From Lysobacterales bacterium (GTDB taxonomy: Bacteria > Pseudomonadota > Gammaproteobacteria > Xanthomonadales > SZUA-5), in NCBI GenBank assembly GCA_022844135.1, contig JALHMG010000010.1:62001-126000 (forward strand): a DNA stretch of 64,000 nucleotides, given 5' to 3'. The position numbers and the translations under genes are program-made. Numbering within the stretch: position 1 is the first letter of the stretch; every line of letters begins with the position of its first letter. The notes below the pieces were generated by a model. It saw only the letters and a list, made by a program, of their open reading frames with translations. It was not told where the DNA came from and did not search any database. Positions 1 to 8,656 of the stretch are shown here, piece after piece.

Positions 1-290
1 GCAATGTCGAAGCGCGCCTTTACACCAGGCAGAACAACTGTACGGGCGATGATGTCAACGGCACTTTCAACGATGACGGCGGCGCGATCATCGCCTGTCG
101 AACCGCTTCCCCAGCCATCAGCGGCACGCTGCGTCCGCAGGACGATCTGGCGCGCTTCAACGGCTTGCCGGCCGGCGACTTCCGCTTGACAGTGATCGAC
201 GACGCGACTGGCGACAGCGGCACGGTGAATCAGTGGTGCGTGATCGCTGCAGGCGGCGAGGATGGACTGTTCGCCAACGGCTTCGAGTGA
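1..290 (+). CDS. C-terminal end of a secreted protein with a P (proprotein convertase-like) domain, partial
   Basis: Only the last 95 codons are in the window, read from base 3 to a TGA at 288-290. The motif ISGTLRPQDDLARFNGL followed by LTVIDDATGDSGTVNQW matches the end of the P/Homo B beta-sandwich domain found after subtilisin-like and metallo-peptidase domains in secreted bacterial proteins. The protein ends in DGLFANGFE, a tail very like the DALFRSGFE near the end of the large secreted protein at 43155-47084. This suggests a shared C-terminal sorting or anchoring tail (inference). The catalytic part, if there is one, lies upstream of the window, so the enzyme class is unknown. The frame is not preceded by an ATG because the start is outside the window. 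Confidence 0.6.
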   Translation, partial: NVEARLYTRQNNCTGDDVNGTFNDDGGAIIACRTASPAISGTLRPQDDLARFNGLPAGDFRLTVIDDATGDSGTVNQWCVIAAGGEDGLFANGFE

Positions 291-296
291 TCACGG

Positions 297-625
297 ACAT
301 TCGGCGGCGTTTCGCTATGCGGCGTTCCTTCAGAACGCGGGGATCGGTGCGCGCATGACCCAGGGCGTTGCCCTGGCATGCGATGCTCCGTTGGGCATGG
401 CGGCGCTTTGTCGAACATTCTCGTTGCCAAACGAGATTTCAATTGCGGATTCGCACAAATGCGCGGCGGCGCGATCGGTTTGGTGCGATCATGGTCATCT
501 TTGCGCCCGATGCCATCACCGGCATGGCATTGCCCCAACGGGGCAACGCATACCAGCCCAGGGTGCAACCCTGGGTATCGAATCGGTTTATGGAAGCGTT
601 CTGAAGGAACGCCGCATAAACATGC
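297..625. repeat. REP-like intergenic element, two rearranged halves
   Basis: Two half-elements match the single element at 9060-9290. The first (about 300-465) carries GCGTTCCTTCAGAACGC, CATGACCCAGGGCGTTGCC and a GTTGCC/CGAGATT block. The second (about 505-625) carries GCCCCAACGGGGCAACGC, CCAGCCCAGGGT, GGGTATCGAAT and GCGTTCTGAAGGAACGC. In the 9-kb copy the second block precedes the first, so the order here is swapped. The sequence is rich in short palindromes, as expected of REP/BIME-type elements. Long ORFs across it on both strands are shadows. It fills the whole gap between the secreted protein and the broken winged-helix gene. Confidence 0.6.
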
Positions 626-693
626 GGCGACGTTCTGCCATGCGGTGTTTCGCCCCTGGCCGCGCACCAGAGATCACTTGCCGACCGACCTCA

Positions 694-1157
694 TTACCGT
701 AACCAGTGGCGACGCCTTCGGGATCGGTCGGCCGTCGCCAACCATAACGGCATTTCGAACGGTCCCGAAGGCGTGGTCAGCGCGACCTCTTCGACCAAAG
801 ATGCCTCCGCAGCGACTGGCGCACGCGTCTGTATACCGGTGCTGTCCCGAACCTCCACTGCTGGACCGATCCAGTGATAGCCGATGCCGGCCACCGTCCG
901 AATCACTTTCTGCGCTTCGCCATCATCCCCAAAGGCACGTCTGGCAGCCACCACGACGCGAGCGAGCTGGTTGTCGGACACATTGTCCCGCCCCCACAGA
1001 TTCAGAATCAATTCGTCGCGACCGACCGCACGATCGCGGTGCTGCAGCAAGTAAAGAATGCAATCGAAAACACGCCGTCCGACATCCGCTAACGCACGTC
1101 CTTGGTCAACATCAACTTTGCGGGATCGATCTGATACTCGCCGACACGGTAATGCAT
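694..1157 (-). pseudogene. Frameshifted and truncated winged-helix (OmpR/CadC-type) regulator remnant
   Basis: A start ATG at 1157 opens the typical N-terminal strand of this domain (MHYRVGEYQIDPAKLMLT), but this frame stops after 22 codons. The domain then continues in another frame from about 1100 (GRALADVGRRVFDCILYLL, then IRTVAGIGYHW). A one-base deletion, or an equivalent shift, near 1095-1103 therefore separates the two halves. After the DNA-binding domain there is a short Ala/Val-rich linker, and the ORF stops at 694 just after RSRRRRHW. In related proteins a membrane segment and a periplasmic or TPR part would normally follow. The tail abuts the REP-like element at 297-625, which may mark the deletion point. 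It is divergent from the kinase at 1619, which carries the same DNA-binding fold. A sequencing error could explain the frameshift but not the missing C-terminal part. Confidence 0.6.
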
Positions 1158-1618
1158 GGTGCCTCCGCTGGTTGCACGAGCCGCTGCAAGGTGAACGCCC
1201 TGCCGCTACAGTTGCCAATGAACATGTAGCTATTTGTCACCAGGACTCGGCGAGTTGCAAGCGTGATCGTGAACACTTCGTGCAGATTCGAGCCGAATCG
1301 ACGTTATTGGCTTCGCGCGATCGGCGCATTCGATGCAATTCGACATATTTCGATCATGCAAAACGCTGAAGACGTGCCAGTTAACCGAATGTTTCGATAG
1401 CCTCAGCACGCGGTTCCAAAGCTTGGCTAACGATGCTCAGCGAGCCATAAAATCAAGCAGATAGACGTGAAAACAAGCACCCTCGGGCGCAGGATCGACC
1501 CGCGCAACACCGGTCGGTTTCAGCATCGTATGGACATGTGACGGTCTCAGCACAATTTGGAGACCATAATCGTCCGCAGCGCGCTACGGTGCGACACAAT
1601 GAGGTCATGAGGTAAGCG
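1158..1618. other. Intergenic region, divergent promoters presumed
   Basis: No credible gene is seen in this 460-base gap between the broken regulator (minus) and the large kinase (plus). A short hairpin with GGTCTC/GAGACC arms lies near 1541-1565. A GAGG ribosome-binding site sits just upstream of the kinase ATG (GAGGTAAGCG then ATG at 1619). No convincing -35/-10 pair could be chosen by eye. Confidence 0.4.
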
Positions 1619-4600
1619 ATGACAACGCCGCTACGTCTCAATACCCGTTTTCTCGACCAGCGCTATGAGCTTGGCGGTCGCGTTATTGACCCCATCGCGG
1701 GAACGCTGCTTTGGAACGGCGATTCCTACGCGCTGCGCCGTAAACAGCTGGAAGTGCTTGCATTGATGGCCAGCGCCGGCGCGGCGATTGTGCCGCGCTC
1801 CACCTTTATTGATCTGCTCTGGGCAGGTAATGCACTGGTCGGCGACAAAGGGCTGACCGACACGCTGAGTTCGTTGCGCCGTGTCCTGCACGATTCGGAC
1901 GCCAGCCATCCTCTAATCCGTACCATTCCGCGCCAAGGTTATCAGCTTGGGGCCGGGGTGCGCTGGCTGGATGGCGAGCCCGCCGAGCGCTTCTCCGTGG
2001 GCGATGCGCTATCGAGCAATCCCGGCTGGCGTTTGCTTCGGCGCATTTCGCAGACCGATGTGCAACAAAGCTGGCTGGCGGCGAATAACGCTGGCGAGCA
2101 GCGCCAGTTTCGATTCTGCTGCGATGAACAACATCTGCGCCTGCTGCAGCGCGAGGTCACGGTCTTGCGCTTCCTGCGTGAGGCGCTGTCCGACCGCAGC
2201 GACATCGATCAGGTCATCGACTGGCAACTGGACGAGCCTCCCTATTACCTGGAATTGCATTACCCCGCCCATGGCAGCTTAGTCGAATGGACGACGGCCC
2301 AAGGCGGTCTGCGCCAAATTGCGCCCGGCGAACGGCTGCGCTGGATGGCCGACGCTGCGACTGCGCTGGCAGCGGTCCATGCGGTGCATATCGTTCATCG
2401 AAACGTTGGCGCCGAGAGCCTTTCGGTCGATGAGGTTGAAGGACGGCTGCAAATCAAACTGGGCGAATTTGGACTCAGTGAACTCACCGACCGCGCTGCA
2501 CTGCAGTCGCACAACATCACCGCCGCAGGACTGACCTTAGACGGCGCGGAACAAAGCGGCCCGCAGAACTACTGGGCGCCTGAGCGCCTCGTCGGGCAGC
2601 CGGCAACAGCGGCAGGCGATGTTTACGCACTGGGCGTCTTGATCTTCCAGTTCGCTGTTGGCGAATGGCTGCCGCTGCGGCCCAACTGGGAGCGTCAGGT
2701 CGCCTCGGCGCGCCTGCGCCAATTGATTGCTTCCTGCATCGCCGAACAAGCCAACGCCCGGCCCTCCGCAGCGTCGGTTGCCGAGCAATTGCGCAACCTG
2801 AGCGAGCTTCGCCCCGCCGACCGCAGCACGGAGCGGATCGACGAGCCGGCCGAACCGGCGCGTCCCGTGCTTGAGCCCGATGCGGACCCCGGTCGACGCA
2901 GCATCGGCCCGTACCGCATCCTGGAGGCGCTTGGCGAAGGCGGTATGGGAGCTGTGTATCTCGCTGAGCAGCGCACGCCGATGCAGCGCCAGGTGGCGCT
3001 CAAGGTCATCAAGGCCGGCATGGATTCAAGCCAGGTCTTAGCGCGATTCGAAGCCGAACGCCAGGCGCTGGCGCTGATGAATCACATCAATGTCGCGGCC
3101 GTTTTCGACGCCGCCAAGACCGACACCGGCCAACCGTATTTTGCGATGGAGTACGTGCCCGGCCTGCACATCACCGCGCACTGCGACGAGTTGGCGCTGG
3201 ATTTTCGCGAACGCATCGAGTTGTTCATGCAGGTGTGCGACGGCGTTACACATGCGCACCAGAAAGGTCTGATCCATCGCGATCTGAAACCGAGCAACAT
3301 CCTCGTCAAGCGCCAACAAGGCCAGCCGAACATCGTCAAGATCATCGACTTCGGCGTGGCCAAGTCGCTGCACGGAAAACTTGGCACGGTCACCGCGCAC
3401 ACACAGATCGGCAGTTTTGTGGGCACGCCGGTCTATAGCAGCCCGGAACAATTGCTCGGCCATCGAGCGAACGTCGATACGCGTGCGGACGTCTATTCGA
3501 TGGGCGTGGTTTTGTACGAGTTGCTGTCCGGCGTCACGCCCTACGCCGAAAAAGAACTGTCGAATAAATCGCCGTTGGAACTGGCCAAACTGCTGAGCAG
3601 CGGCGATCCACCGACGCTGGCGACACGCTACGCCAGCCTCGATCCGGCTGAAGAAACCAAGATCGCCGGGCAGCGCCGAACCACCGTCGCGCGCATGTTG
3701 CAATCGCTAGGCGCCGACTTGTCCTGGATCGTCGCCAAGTGTCTGGAGCGCGACCCGGAAGATCGCTACGACTCGGCCTCCGAACTGAAGCAAGAGCTGC
3801 AACGGTGGCTGGATGATCGTCCGGTCGAAGCAAAGCAGGCTGGCCGTTGGTACCGACTGCGCAAACATGTCCGACGTCATCGCGCCGCGGTCTCCCTGGC
3901 AGCCATCGTCAGTCTGGCGCTGATCGGCACCACCACCGCCGCCGTGATTGGCTTTGTTCGCGCCGAACGCGCGCTCGAAGCATCACGCCTCGCAGCCGCC
4001 GAAGCCAAGATGGCCGCCGACTTTCAGGTCAAACAAATGCAGTCGCTCGATCCGGCGATCATGGGCGCGGGCTTGCGTGACGCACTGATGGCGGCTGCCC
4101 GCGAACACGGAACCGAGCGCCGCTGGGACGCGGCTACGCTGGCGCAGCATGAGCAAAAACTCAGCGATTCGCTGGCCGGGATCAACTTCACCGATCTGGC
4201 GCTGGACCAGCTGGACGCCAACTTTCTGAAGCCGCAATTGGCGGCCATCAAGACCGAGTTTGCCGCCCACCCTTTGCTGCAGGCACAACTTTGGCAAACG
4301 ATGGCGGATACGCTGACCAAGTTGGGGCGGTCTAAAGTAGCGGTCGAGCCCCAGGAACTAGCGCTGGTGCAGCGCCGCAGGCTCCTCGGTGACGACAACC
4401 CATTGACGCTCTACTCGTTGGCCCGCAGGGCCGAATTGAAGTCGTTCTTGGGGCAATCGGATGCCGCTGAGAGCGAATCACGGGCTGCGCTGGAAGGAGC
4501 GCGGCGCGTCTTGGGCGATGACCATCCGCTGACGCTCGAGTTGAACGAAGTACGTTCGTGGATCCTTTCTCGGCTCGGCAGGTTCGAGGAAGCAAAGCCG

Positions 4601-6187
4601 TTTGCGCATGTGGCGCTTGCGGGACAGCGACGAACCCTCGGTGATTCGCATCTGGAAACGGTCGGAACCATGGTTAACGTCGCCCTGATCGAAAGAGCCA
4701 CGGGCAACGTAAACGAAGGACGTGCGCTGGCTGAAGAAGCACTTCGCGCCCATCGGCAGCTACTCGGGGACGACCATGTGACGACACTGGGCACTAAGCA
4801 CGAGTTAGCACTCTCTTATTTGCGTACTCACCAGCACGCGGACGCTGAGGACCTGTTGCGAGAGGTACTTGAGGGCCGACGCCGAGTTCTCGGTGACAAG
4901 CATCCTGAAATCCTCGGAATTCTCAGGGATCTGGCGAGGGTCCTCACGGCGCAGGGAAAACACGACGAGGCACAAGACCTACGCAATCAAGTCTACGAAA
5001 CTGCGCTGGCAATGTTTGGTCCCGATCATCCCGGCACCCTGCAGAGCCGATTGGATTCTGGCGCCGCAATGATCGACATGGGGCGCGTGGCCGATGCTGA
5101 AAAGACTCTTCGCGACGTCCTTGCGCGACTAAGTTTGGCAAACGATAACCACGCTATCGAGCCGACCGTCAGGGTGGCGCTTGCGCGAGCACTGAGAAGT
5201 CGATCAAAGTTGGCTGAAGCCTTGGCGCTTCTCCCGCCGGCTTGCGAGAGGCAGTATCGGAACTTGGGCGCTACGGGCGCTATCCGCTGTCAAAATTTGA
5301 CTGCGAGCATATTGATCGATCTAGGGCGCTACCGGGACGCGGAATCCCATTTACGCGGTGTACTCGACGATCTCAGAAATAACAGCCGGGAAGATGATCG
5401 CTTGGCGATCAGCGTCTCCAAACACCTGGCCGACGCTTTGGCCGCACAAGACAAGGCCGAGGAAGCGCTTGGACTGTATCGCAATGCTGCATCCGCATAT
5501 CAACTTACTCTCGGAATCGAGCACGTCGATACCTTAGCCGCAAATCGGTCGCTGGCTCTGTTCCTTGTCAGGACCGGGGAGCTTGACGAGGCTCTCGCGC
5601 TACAGCGAGCCACCCTCGATGCGCATCGACGAACGGTGGGCAACGCGAGCCCGAAGACGCTGGAGTCGATCATCGATTTGGTCGGCTCCCTGGTCCAGCG
5701 GAACGAAGCGGGACAAGCCCAGAACTTGCTCGAAAACGCTGTTCCCATGATCCGCGAGACCCTGGGCGACGACGCCCGCCTCAGCCTGCTGGCCCTCGAT
5801 CGCTTGGCACAAGCCTACCGTAAACTCGGCAAATCAGACGAAGCACTCAAGCTTGCCGAAACCATCGCGTCCTACACCAACCGACATGAAGAGGCACCTC
5901 ACTGGGTCGGCGCGTTCCAAGTTCACCATGGACAAGTCCTGGTGGACATGGGGCGATTCGCCGACGCTGAACGTCTCTTGGATCAGGCGACCCGCAACTA
6001 CTCTAAGGCTGACGGTGCGCCCAGGCGCGAAATGACCGAACTGTCCCAAGCCTATGTCGCGCTCTACTCTCGGTGGAACGCCTCTGATCCGTCCAGCGAC
6101 AGGGCGGCTCAGGGCGAACTTTGGAATCGGCGACTTGAGGCATTGAACAACGGCGCAGCTTCGCTGGCGGTACTGGCGATGATGTAG
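1619..6187 (+). CDS. Multidomain Ser/Thr protein kinase: winged helix, pseudokinase, kinase, TM, TPR
   Basis: A 1522-residue protein. Residues about 10-115 form an OmpR/CadC-like winged-helix DNA-binding domain ending in IRTIPRQGYQLG. Residues about 140-400 look like a degenerate Hanks kinase: the catalytic loop reads HRN instead of HRD near residue 259 and the DFG position reads GEFG near 282, so it is probably inactive. A second, complete kinase follows (about 427-745): glycine loop GEGGMGAVYLAE, lysine in VALKVIKAGMD, HRDLKPSN near 552, DFG near 577 and a GTPVYSSPEQ activation segment. One membrane segment lies near 757-782. The rest is a long run of TPR_10/TPR_12-type repeats (LLGDDNPLTL, RVLGDDHPLTLE and similar). 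If the membrane topology holds, the kinases face the cytoplasm and the TPRs the periplasm. The start is supported by GAGG seven bases upstream. Kinase-TPR proteins are common in this lineage; the winged-helix plus pseudokinase front end is unusual. The target is unknown. Confidence 0.88.
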   Translation: MTTPLRLNTRFLDQRYELGGRVIDPIAGTLLWNGDSYALRRKQLEVLALMASAGAAIVPRSTFIDLLWAGNALVGDKGLTDTLSSLRRVLHDSDASHPLIRTIPRQGYQLGAGVRWLDGEPAERFSVGDALSSNPGWRLLRRISQTDVQQSWLAANNAGEQRQFRFCCDEQHLRLLQREVTVLRFLREALSDRSDIDQVIDWQLDEPPYYLELHYPAHGSLVEWTTAQGGLRQIAPGERLRWMADAATALAAVHAVHIVHRNVGAESLSVDEVEGRLQIKLGEFGLSELTDRAALQSHNITAAGLTLDGAEQSGPQNYWAPERLVGQPATAAGDVYALGVLIFQFAVGEWLPLRPNWERQVASARLRQLIASCIAEQANARPSAASVAEQLRNLSELRPADRSTERIDEPAEPARPVLEPDADPGRRSIGPYRILEALGEGGMGAVYLAEQRTPMQRQVALKVIKAGMDSSQVLARFEAERQALALMNHINVAAVFDAAKTDTGQPYFAMEYVPGLHITAHCDELALDFRERIELFMQVCDGVTHAHQKGLIHRDLKPSNILVKRQQGQPNIVKIIDFGVAKSLHGKLGTVTAHTQIGSFVGTPVYSSPEQLLGHRANVDTRADVYSMGVVLYELLSGVTPYAEKELSNKSPLELAKLLSSGDPPTLATRYASLDPAEETKIAGQRRTTVARMLQSLGADLSWIVAKCLERDPEDRYDSASELKQELQRWLDDRPVEAKQAGRWYRLRKHVRRHRAAVSLAAIVSLALIGTTTAAVIGFVRAERALEASRLAAAEAKMAADFQVKQMQSLDPAIMGAGLRDALMAAAREHGTERRWDAATLAQHEQKLSDSLAGINFTDLALDQLDANFLKPQLAAIKTEFAAHPLLQAQLWQTMADTLTKLGRSKVAVEPQELALVQRRRLLGDDNPLTLYSLARRAELKSFLGQSDAAESESRAALEGARRVLGDDHPLTLELNEVRSWILSRLGRFEEAKPFAHVALAGQRRTLGDSHLETVGTMVNVALIERATGNVNEGRALAEEALRAHRQLLGDDHVTTLGTKHELALSYLRTHQHADAEDLLREVLEGRRRVLGDKHPEILGILRDLARVLTAQGKHDEAQDLRNQVYETALAMFGPDHPGTLQSRLDSGAAMIDMGRVADAEKTLRDVLARLSLANDNHAIEPTVRVALARALRSRSKLAEALALLPPACERQYRNLGATGAIRCQNLTASILIDLGRYRDAESHLRGVLDDLRNNSREDDRLAISVSKHLADALAAQDKAEEALGLYRNAASAYQLTLGIEHVDTLAANRSLALFLVRTGELDEALALQRATLDAHRRTVGNASPKTLESIIDLVGSLVQRNEAGQAQNLLENAVPMIRETLGDDARLSLLALDRLAQAYRKLGKSDEALKLAETIASYTNRHEEAPHWVGAFQVHHGQVLVDMGRFADAERLLDQATRNYSKADGAPRREMTELSQAYVALYSRWNASDPSSDRAAQGELWNRRLEALNNGAASLAVLAMM

Positions 6188-6268
6188 GAGCACAAACTAG
6201 AAGCTTGCGTTCGTCATCTTCATTCCTGAGTCGGCGAGCCCATGTTCACGGAGTATGGTCAACTGTTA

Positions 6269-7099
6269 TCACTTGCCAAATGACCAAGGCCTCCTTCGGA
6301 GAGCACTCCAAGTGCCTGGGAGCACGTATGTACACCGACCAACAGGCGAGCTAGCTTCGTCTGCGATGCGATGTAAGCCCGACGGCAATGGATTAACCAG
6401 CCAATCATGATTTCGACAGTTCACAAGAACGTCTGCAGTCAGTTTCATGGTTCTCAGCGGACCGCCAAGTGTCGCCGCATTAACAACGTTCGGCGAGTTA
6501 AAAACAGCAACAACATCAAGAGCAGCATTAAACCTATTGTCGTGGGCCAACTGCAATCCGAAAATGGAGGCTGCGGCACCACCCAAACTGTGTCCGGTTA
6601 TGAAGATTGAAGTGCAACGGAGATTACTCAGTAGATTAGTAATGGTTTCGCTGTGAGCAGTCACACGGTTAACAAAACCACGCCCACCCCTCATTTCCAC
6701 GTTTCTTTTATTTGGAATCAGTTCGTTGGCGAAGGCGGCCTGGCCTCTCAGATCTGCAAGGACATCCCACAAGTTTGTGACTTCTGTGCCGCGCCAAGCT
6801 ACGACACAAGTGTTGGTGAGTTCCAGCGCTGCGAGATTGGTCTTGGTCGAGGAGAGGAGGTAGATCGCCTGGAACCACTTGGTCAGAGGCAGTTTGGTGG
6901 ACTCGAGCAGCGTCCCGCTGGTCAGCGTCGTCTGGTGGCGGCAAGCGCAGCACTGATAGTAGATCGCCTGCCCGCGTTGAAAGCGAGACCGCGTCCGGCC
7001 GTTGCACGCCGGACAGCGAAAACCGTTCGGCCAACGCCATCGATAAAGGGCTCGATAGCACTTGGCCTCCGTGCCAAAGTGCGGTCCCAAAAGCAGCAT
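6269..7099 (-). pseudogene. Chimeric ORF: IS1595-type transposase N-terminus fused in frame to class 3 lipase C-terminus
   Basis: A 276-codon ORF made of two unrelated parts. Residues 1-95 are the front of an IS1595-family transposase: GTEAKCYRALYRWRWPNGF, a zinc ribbon with CPAC (29-32) and CCAC (50-53), then TSGTLLESTKLPLTKWF. From residue 96 it becomes the catalytic half of a class 3 lipase, CVVAWRGTE, MRGGRGFVNRV and GHSLGGA (Ser about 171), then NCRNHDWLVNPLPSGLHR. The lipase part is clearly paralogous to the intact lipase at 7331-8656 but diverged by many substitutions. It lacks that protein's last ~35 residues and ends by reading into a sequence (CCAAGGCCTCC near 6282) that resembles the neighbour's terminator. 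The lipase N-terminal half and signal peptide are missing, so a secreted enzyme is unlikely. It is probably debris of an insertion followed by a deletion, although the frame is open throughout. Confidence 0.7.
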
Positions 7100-7110
7100 T
7101 TCGAACGACC
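6815..7110 (-). mobile_element. IS1595-family transposase fragment (N-terminal zinc-ribbon part)
   Basis: This is the DNA for the first 95 residues of the chimeric ORF plus a few upstream bases. Zinc-ribbon cysteines and the TSGT-x(5)-KLPLTKWF block are characteristic of IS1595 transposases. The DDE-like catalytic C-terminal domain is absent from the window, so the element cannot move by itself. Just upstream (about 7090-7150) there are two near-direct copies of GTTTTGGGTCGTTC (read on the minus strand), which may be left over from the element end. No matching terminal repeat was found on the other side of the junction near 6814. Confidence 0.7.
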
Positions 7111-7261
7111 CAAAACAGCCTCAAAAACGCTCGTTCGGAACGACCCAAACCGAGCTAAAATCACCCCCGACGTTCGAGCCCGTTCGCACCGCACGAAGTG
7201 GCTCGATTCACCCGCACATCGGGTGGCTCGATTAAGGTGCTCTGTGACAATTTGATTTCCT

Positions 7262-7299
7262 AGCAAAATAACCAAGGCCCCCATAATGGGAGCCTTGGT
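7262..7299 (-). terminator. Rho-independent terminator of the class 3 lipase gene
   Basis: The arms ACCAAGGC (7271-7278) and GCCTTGGT (7292-7299) pair perfectly around a short loop. In the minus direction the hairpin is followed by TATTTTG. It lies about 30 bases beyond the lipase stop. A degenerate version of the left arm occurs at 6280-6295, at the end of the chimeric lipase ORF. Confidence 0.75.
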
Positions 7300-7330
7300 C
7301 AAAAGCGCCAATCAACAGTTTAGACGCACC

Positions 7331-8656
7331 TCAACGCGGGTCGTCAATTCCGGCCTCGTTAAACCACCAAGTTAAACTGTGGTTTGTGGTCGGAAACGGG
7401 CTCCATTTTGAGTCTTCCCGAACGTAGGTACATCGAGAAACTTTTTCGCTATCTGCACTTCCAAGGCGATGTAGTCCGGACGGCAATGGGTTAACCAGCC
7501 AGTCGTGATATCGACAATTAACGTCTACGATACCGTTGGCACGAAGCACCGTCAACGGACGGCCGAGAGTGAATTCATCAACAACGTTTGGTGAGTTGAA
7601 GACGCCAACTCCATGAAATCGAGACCGCATAGCGTTATCATAAACCATCTGCAGTGCATTAATCTGTGCAGCCGCACCACCCAGACTGTGGCCAGTAATG
7701 TATACCTCCGCGCATCGCTGTTCAACCAAGCGATCGAAAACTACCTCATAGAAGGCGCTAACGCGATTGACAAATCCTCGCCCGCCCCTCATGATTGCGT
7801 TTTGAGCATTGGGTATCAGTTGATTGCTATACGAAATCTGACTTCTCAAGTCAGCATAGACGTCCGTCAAGTTATTCGTTCCCCGCCACGCTACGATACA
7901 CCGTTTGTCCGTTGTTCGGGCGTGTAAAGGCTTCGCCCAAACGTCAACTTCAGTGTAGTTCATTACGAGACTATATCCAGAATAGGTTGCGGGACTACTT
8001 GTATATGCCAGGGCTGCGAACGGAAGCACGGTTTTGCTGAATAGCGTCAATGACCCTCCCCACTTGTTGGGATTCTCAGAAATCTCTTCATTAGGACGGA
8101 GTTTCGAGACCAATCTTGAATACTTATAATCTGTAGTTCTTGAATGCGGCACGCCCGCATACATCGCCATTTCACTTGGATCGACAGCTTTAGACATCAC
8201 TTTGCCTGCGTCGATCTGTAGTAATATATTAACGTCATCCACGGTCGTTAGATCAACCTCCGGAAACTCGACGCTAACGATATGTTGTAACTTTTTCAAG
8301 TTAAACTGACTAGTCTCCAACACGATCGGCGATCCCCGCACTAACCCTTGACGCAACAAATCGAATGCGGCTTGATATTCTGATGGCTCGAGAGTGTCCA
8401 CATCGACGTAGTACATTTTGTCGCCAGGCCAGTCGGCAAAAATCTTCTCGCGAACCACGGGAATGCCCATTCCGACGGCTTCGAGTCCAATTTCGCCCAT
8501 TTTTTCTGACAAAAGAAGTACATGGGCGATATCGACTGACGCGTCGGCGATTTCCGTGTCGAGGAGCACAGACTCCTCGAACTTTTTGGATGAGCCTTCT
8601 GAATGTGCGATCATGGGCAATGCTGCAATCATGGCGATCAAGAGCGATCGATTCAT
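7331..8656 (-). CDS. Secreted class 3 (fungal-type) lipase-like hydrolase
   Basis: A 441-residue alpha/beta hydrolase. The start at 8656 is preferred over the longer frame at 8695 because it gives a clean signal peptide (MNRSLLIAMIAALPMIAHS) and has AAAGGA about ten bases upstream. Residues about 30-200 are not recognised. The Lipase_3 region starts near CIVAWRGTNN (about 253), and the nucleophile elbow GHSLGGA places the catalytic Ser near 324. The Asp and His are probably within FNSPNVVDE and DWLVNPLPSGLHR (inference). It most likely acts on acyl esters outside the cytoplasm; the substrate cannot be told. The base composition is visibly lower in G+C than that of the surrounding genes, and a damaged paralog lies directly downstream, both suggesting acquired DNA. 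A strong hairpin terminator follows. Confidence 0.8.
   Translation of the reverse strand: MNRSLLIAMIAALPMIAHSEGSSKKFEESVLLDTEIADASVDIAHVLLLSEKMGEIGLEAVGMGIPVVREKIFADWPGDKMYYVDVDTLEPSEYQAAFDLLRQGLVRGSPIVLETSQFNLKKLQHIVSVEFPEVDLTTVDDVNILLQIDAGKVMSKAVDPSEMAMYAGVPHSRTTDYKYSRLVSKLRPNEEISENPNKWGGSLTLFSKTVLPFAALAYTSSPATYSGYSLVMNYTEVDVWAKPLHARTTDKRCIVAWRGTNNLTDVYADLRSQISYSNQLIPNAQNAIMRGGRGFVNRVSAFYEVVFDRLVEQRCAEVYITGHSLGGAAAQINALQMVYDNAMRSRFHGVGVFNSPNVVDEFTLGRPLTVLRANGIVDVNCRYHDWLVNPLPSGLHRLGSADSEKVSRCTYVREDSKWSPFPTTNHSLTWWFNEAGIDDPR

Noticed and set aside
378-1229. 283-codon plus-strand ORF over the REP-like element and the broken regulator
   Set aside because: Part lies in the repeat and part is antisense to the winged-helix domain; Arg/Pro/His-rich product without features.
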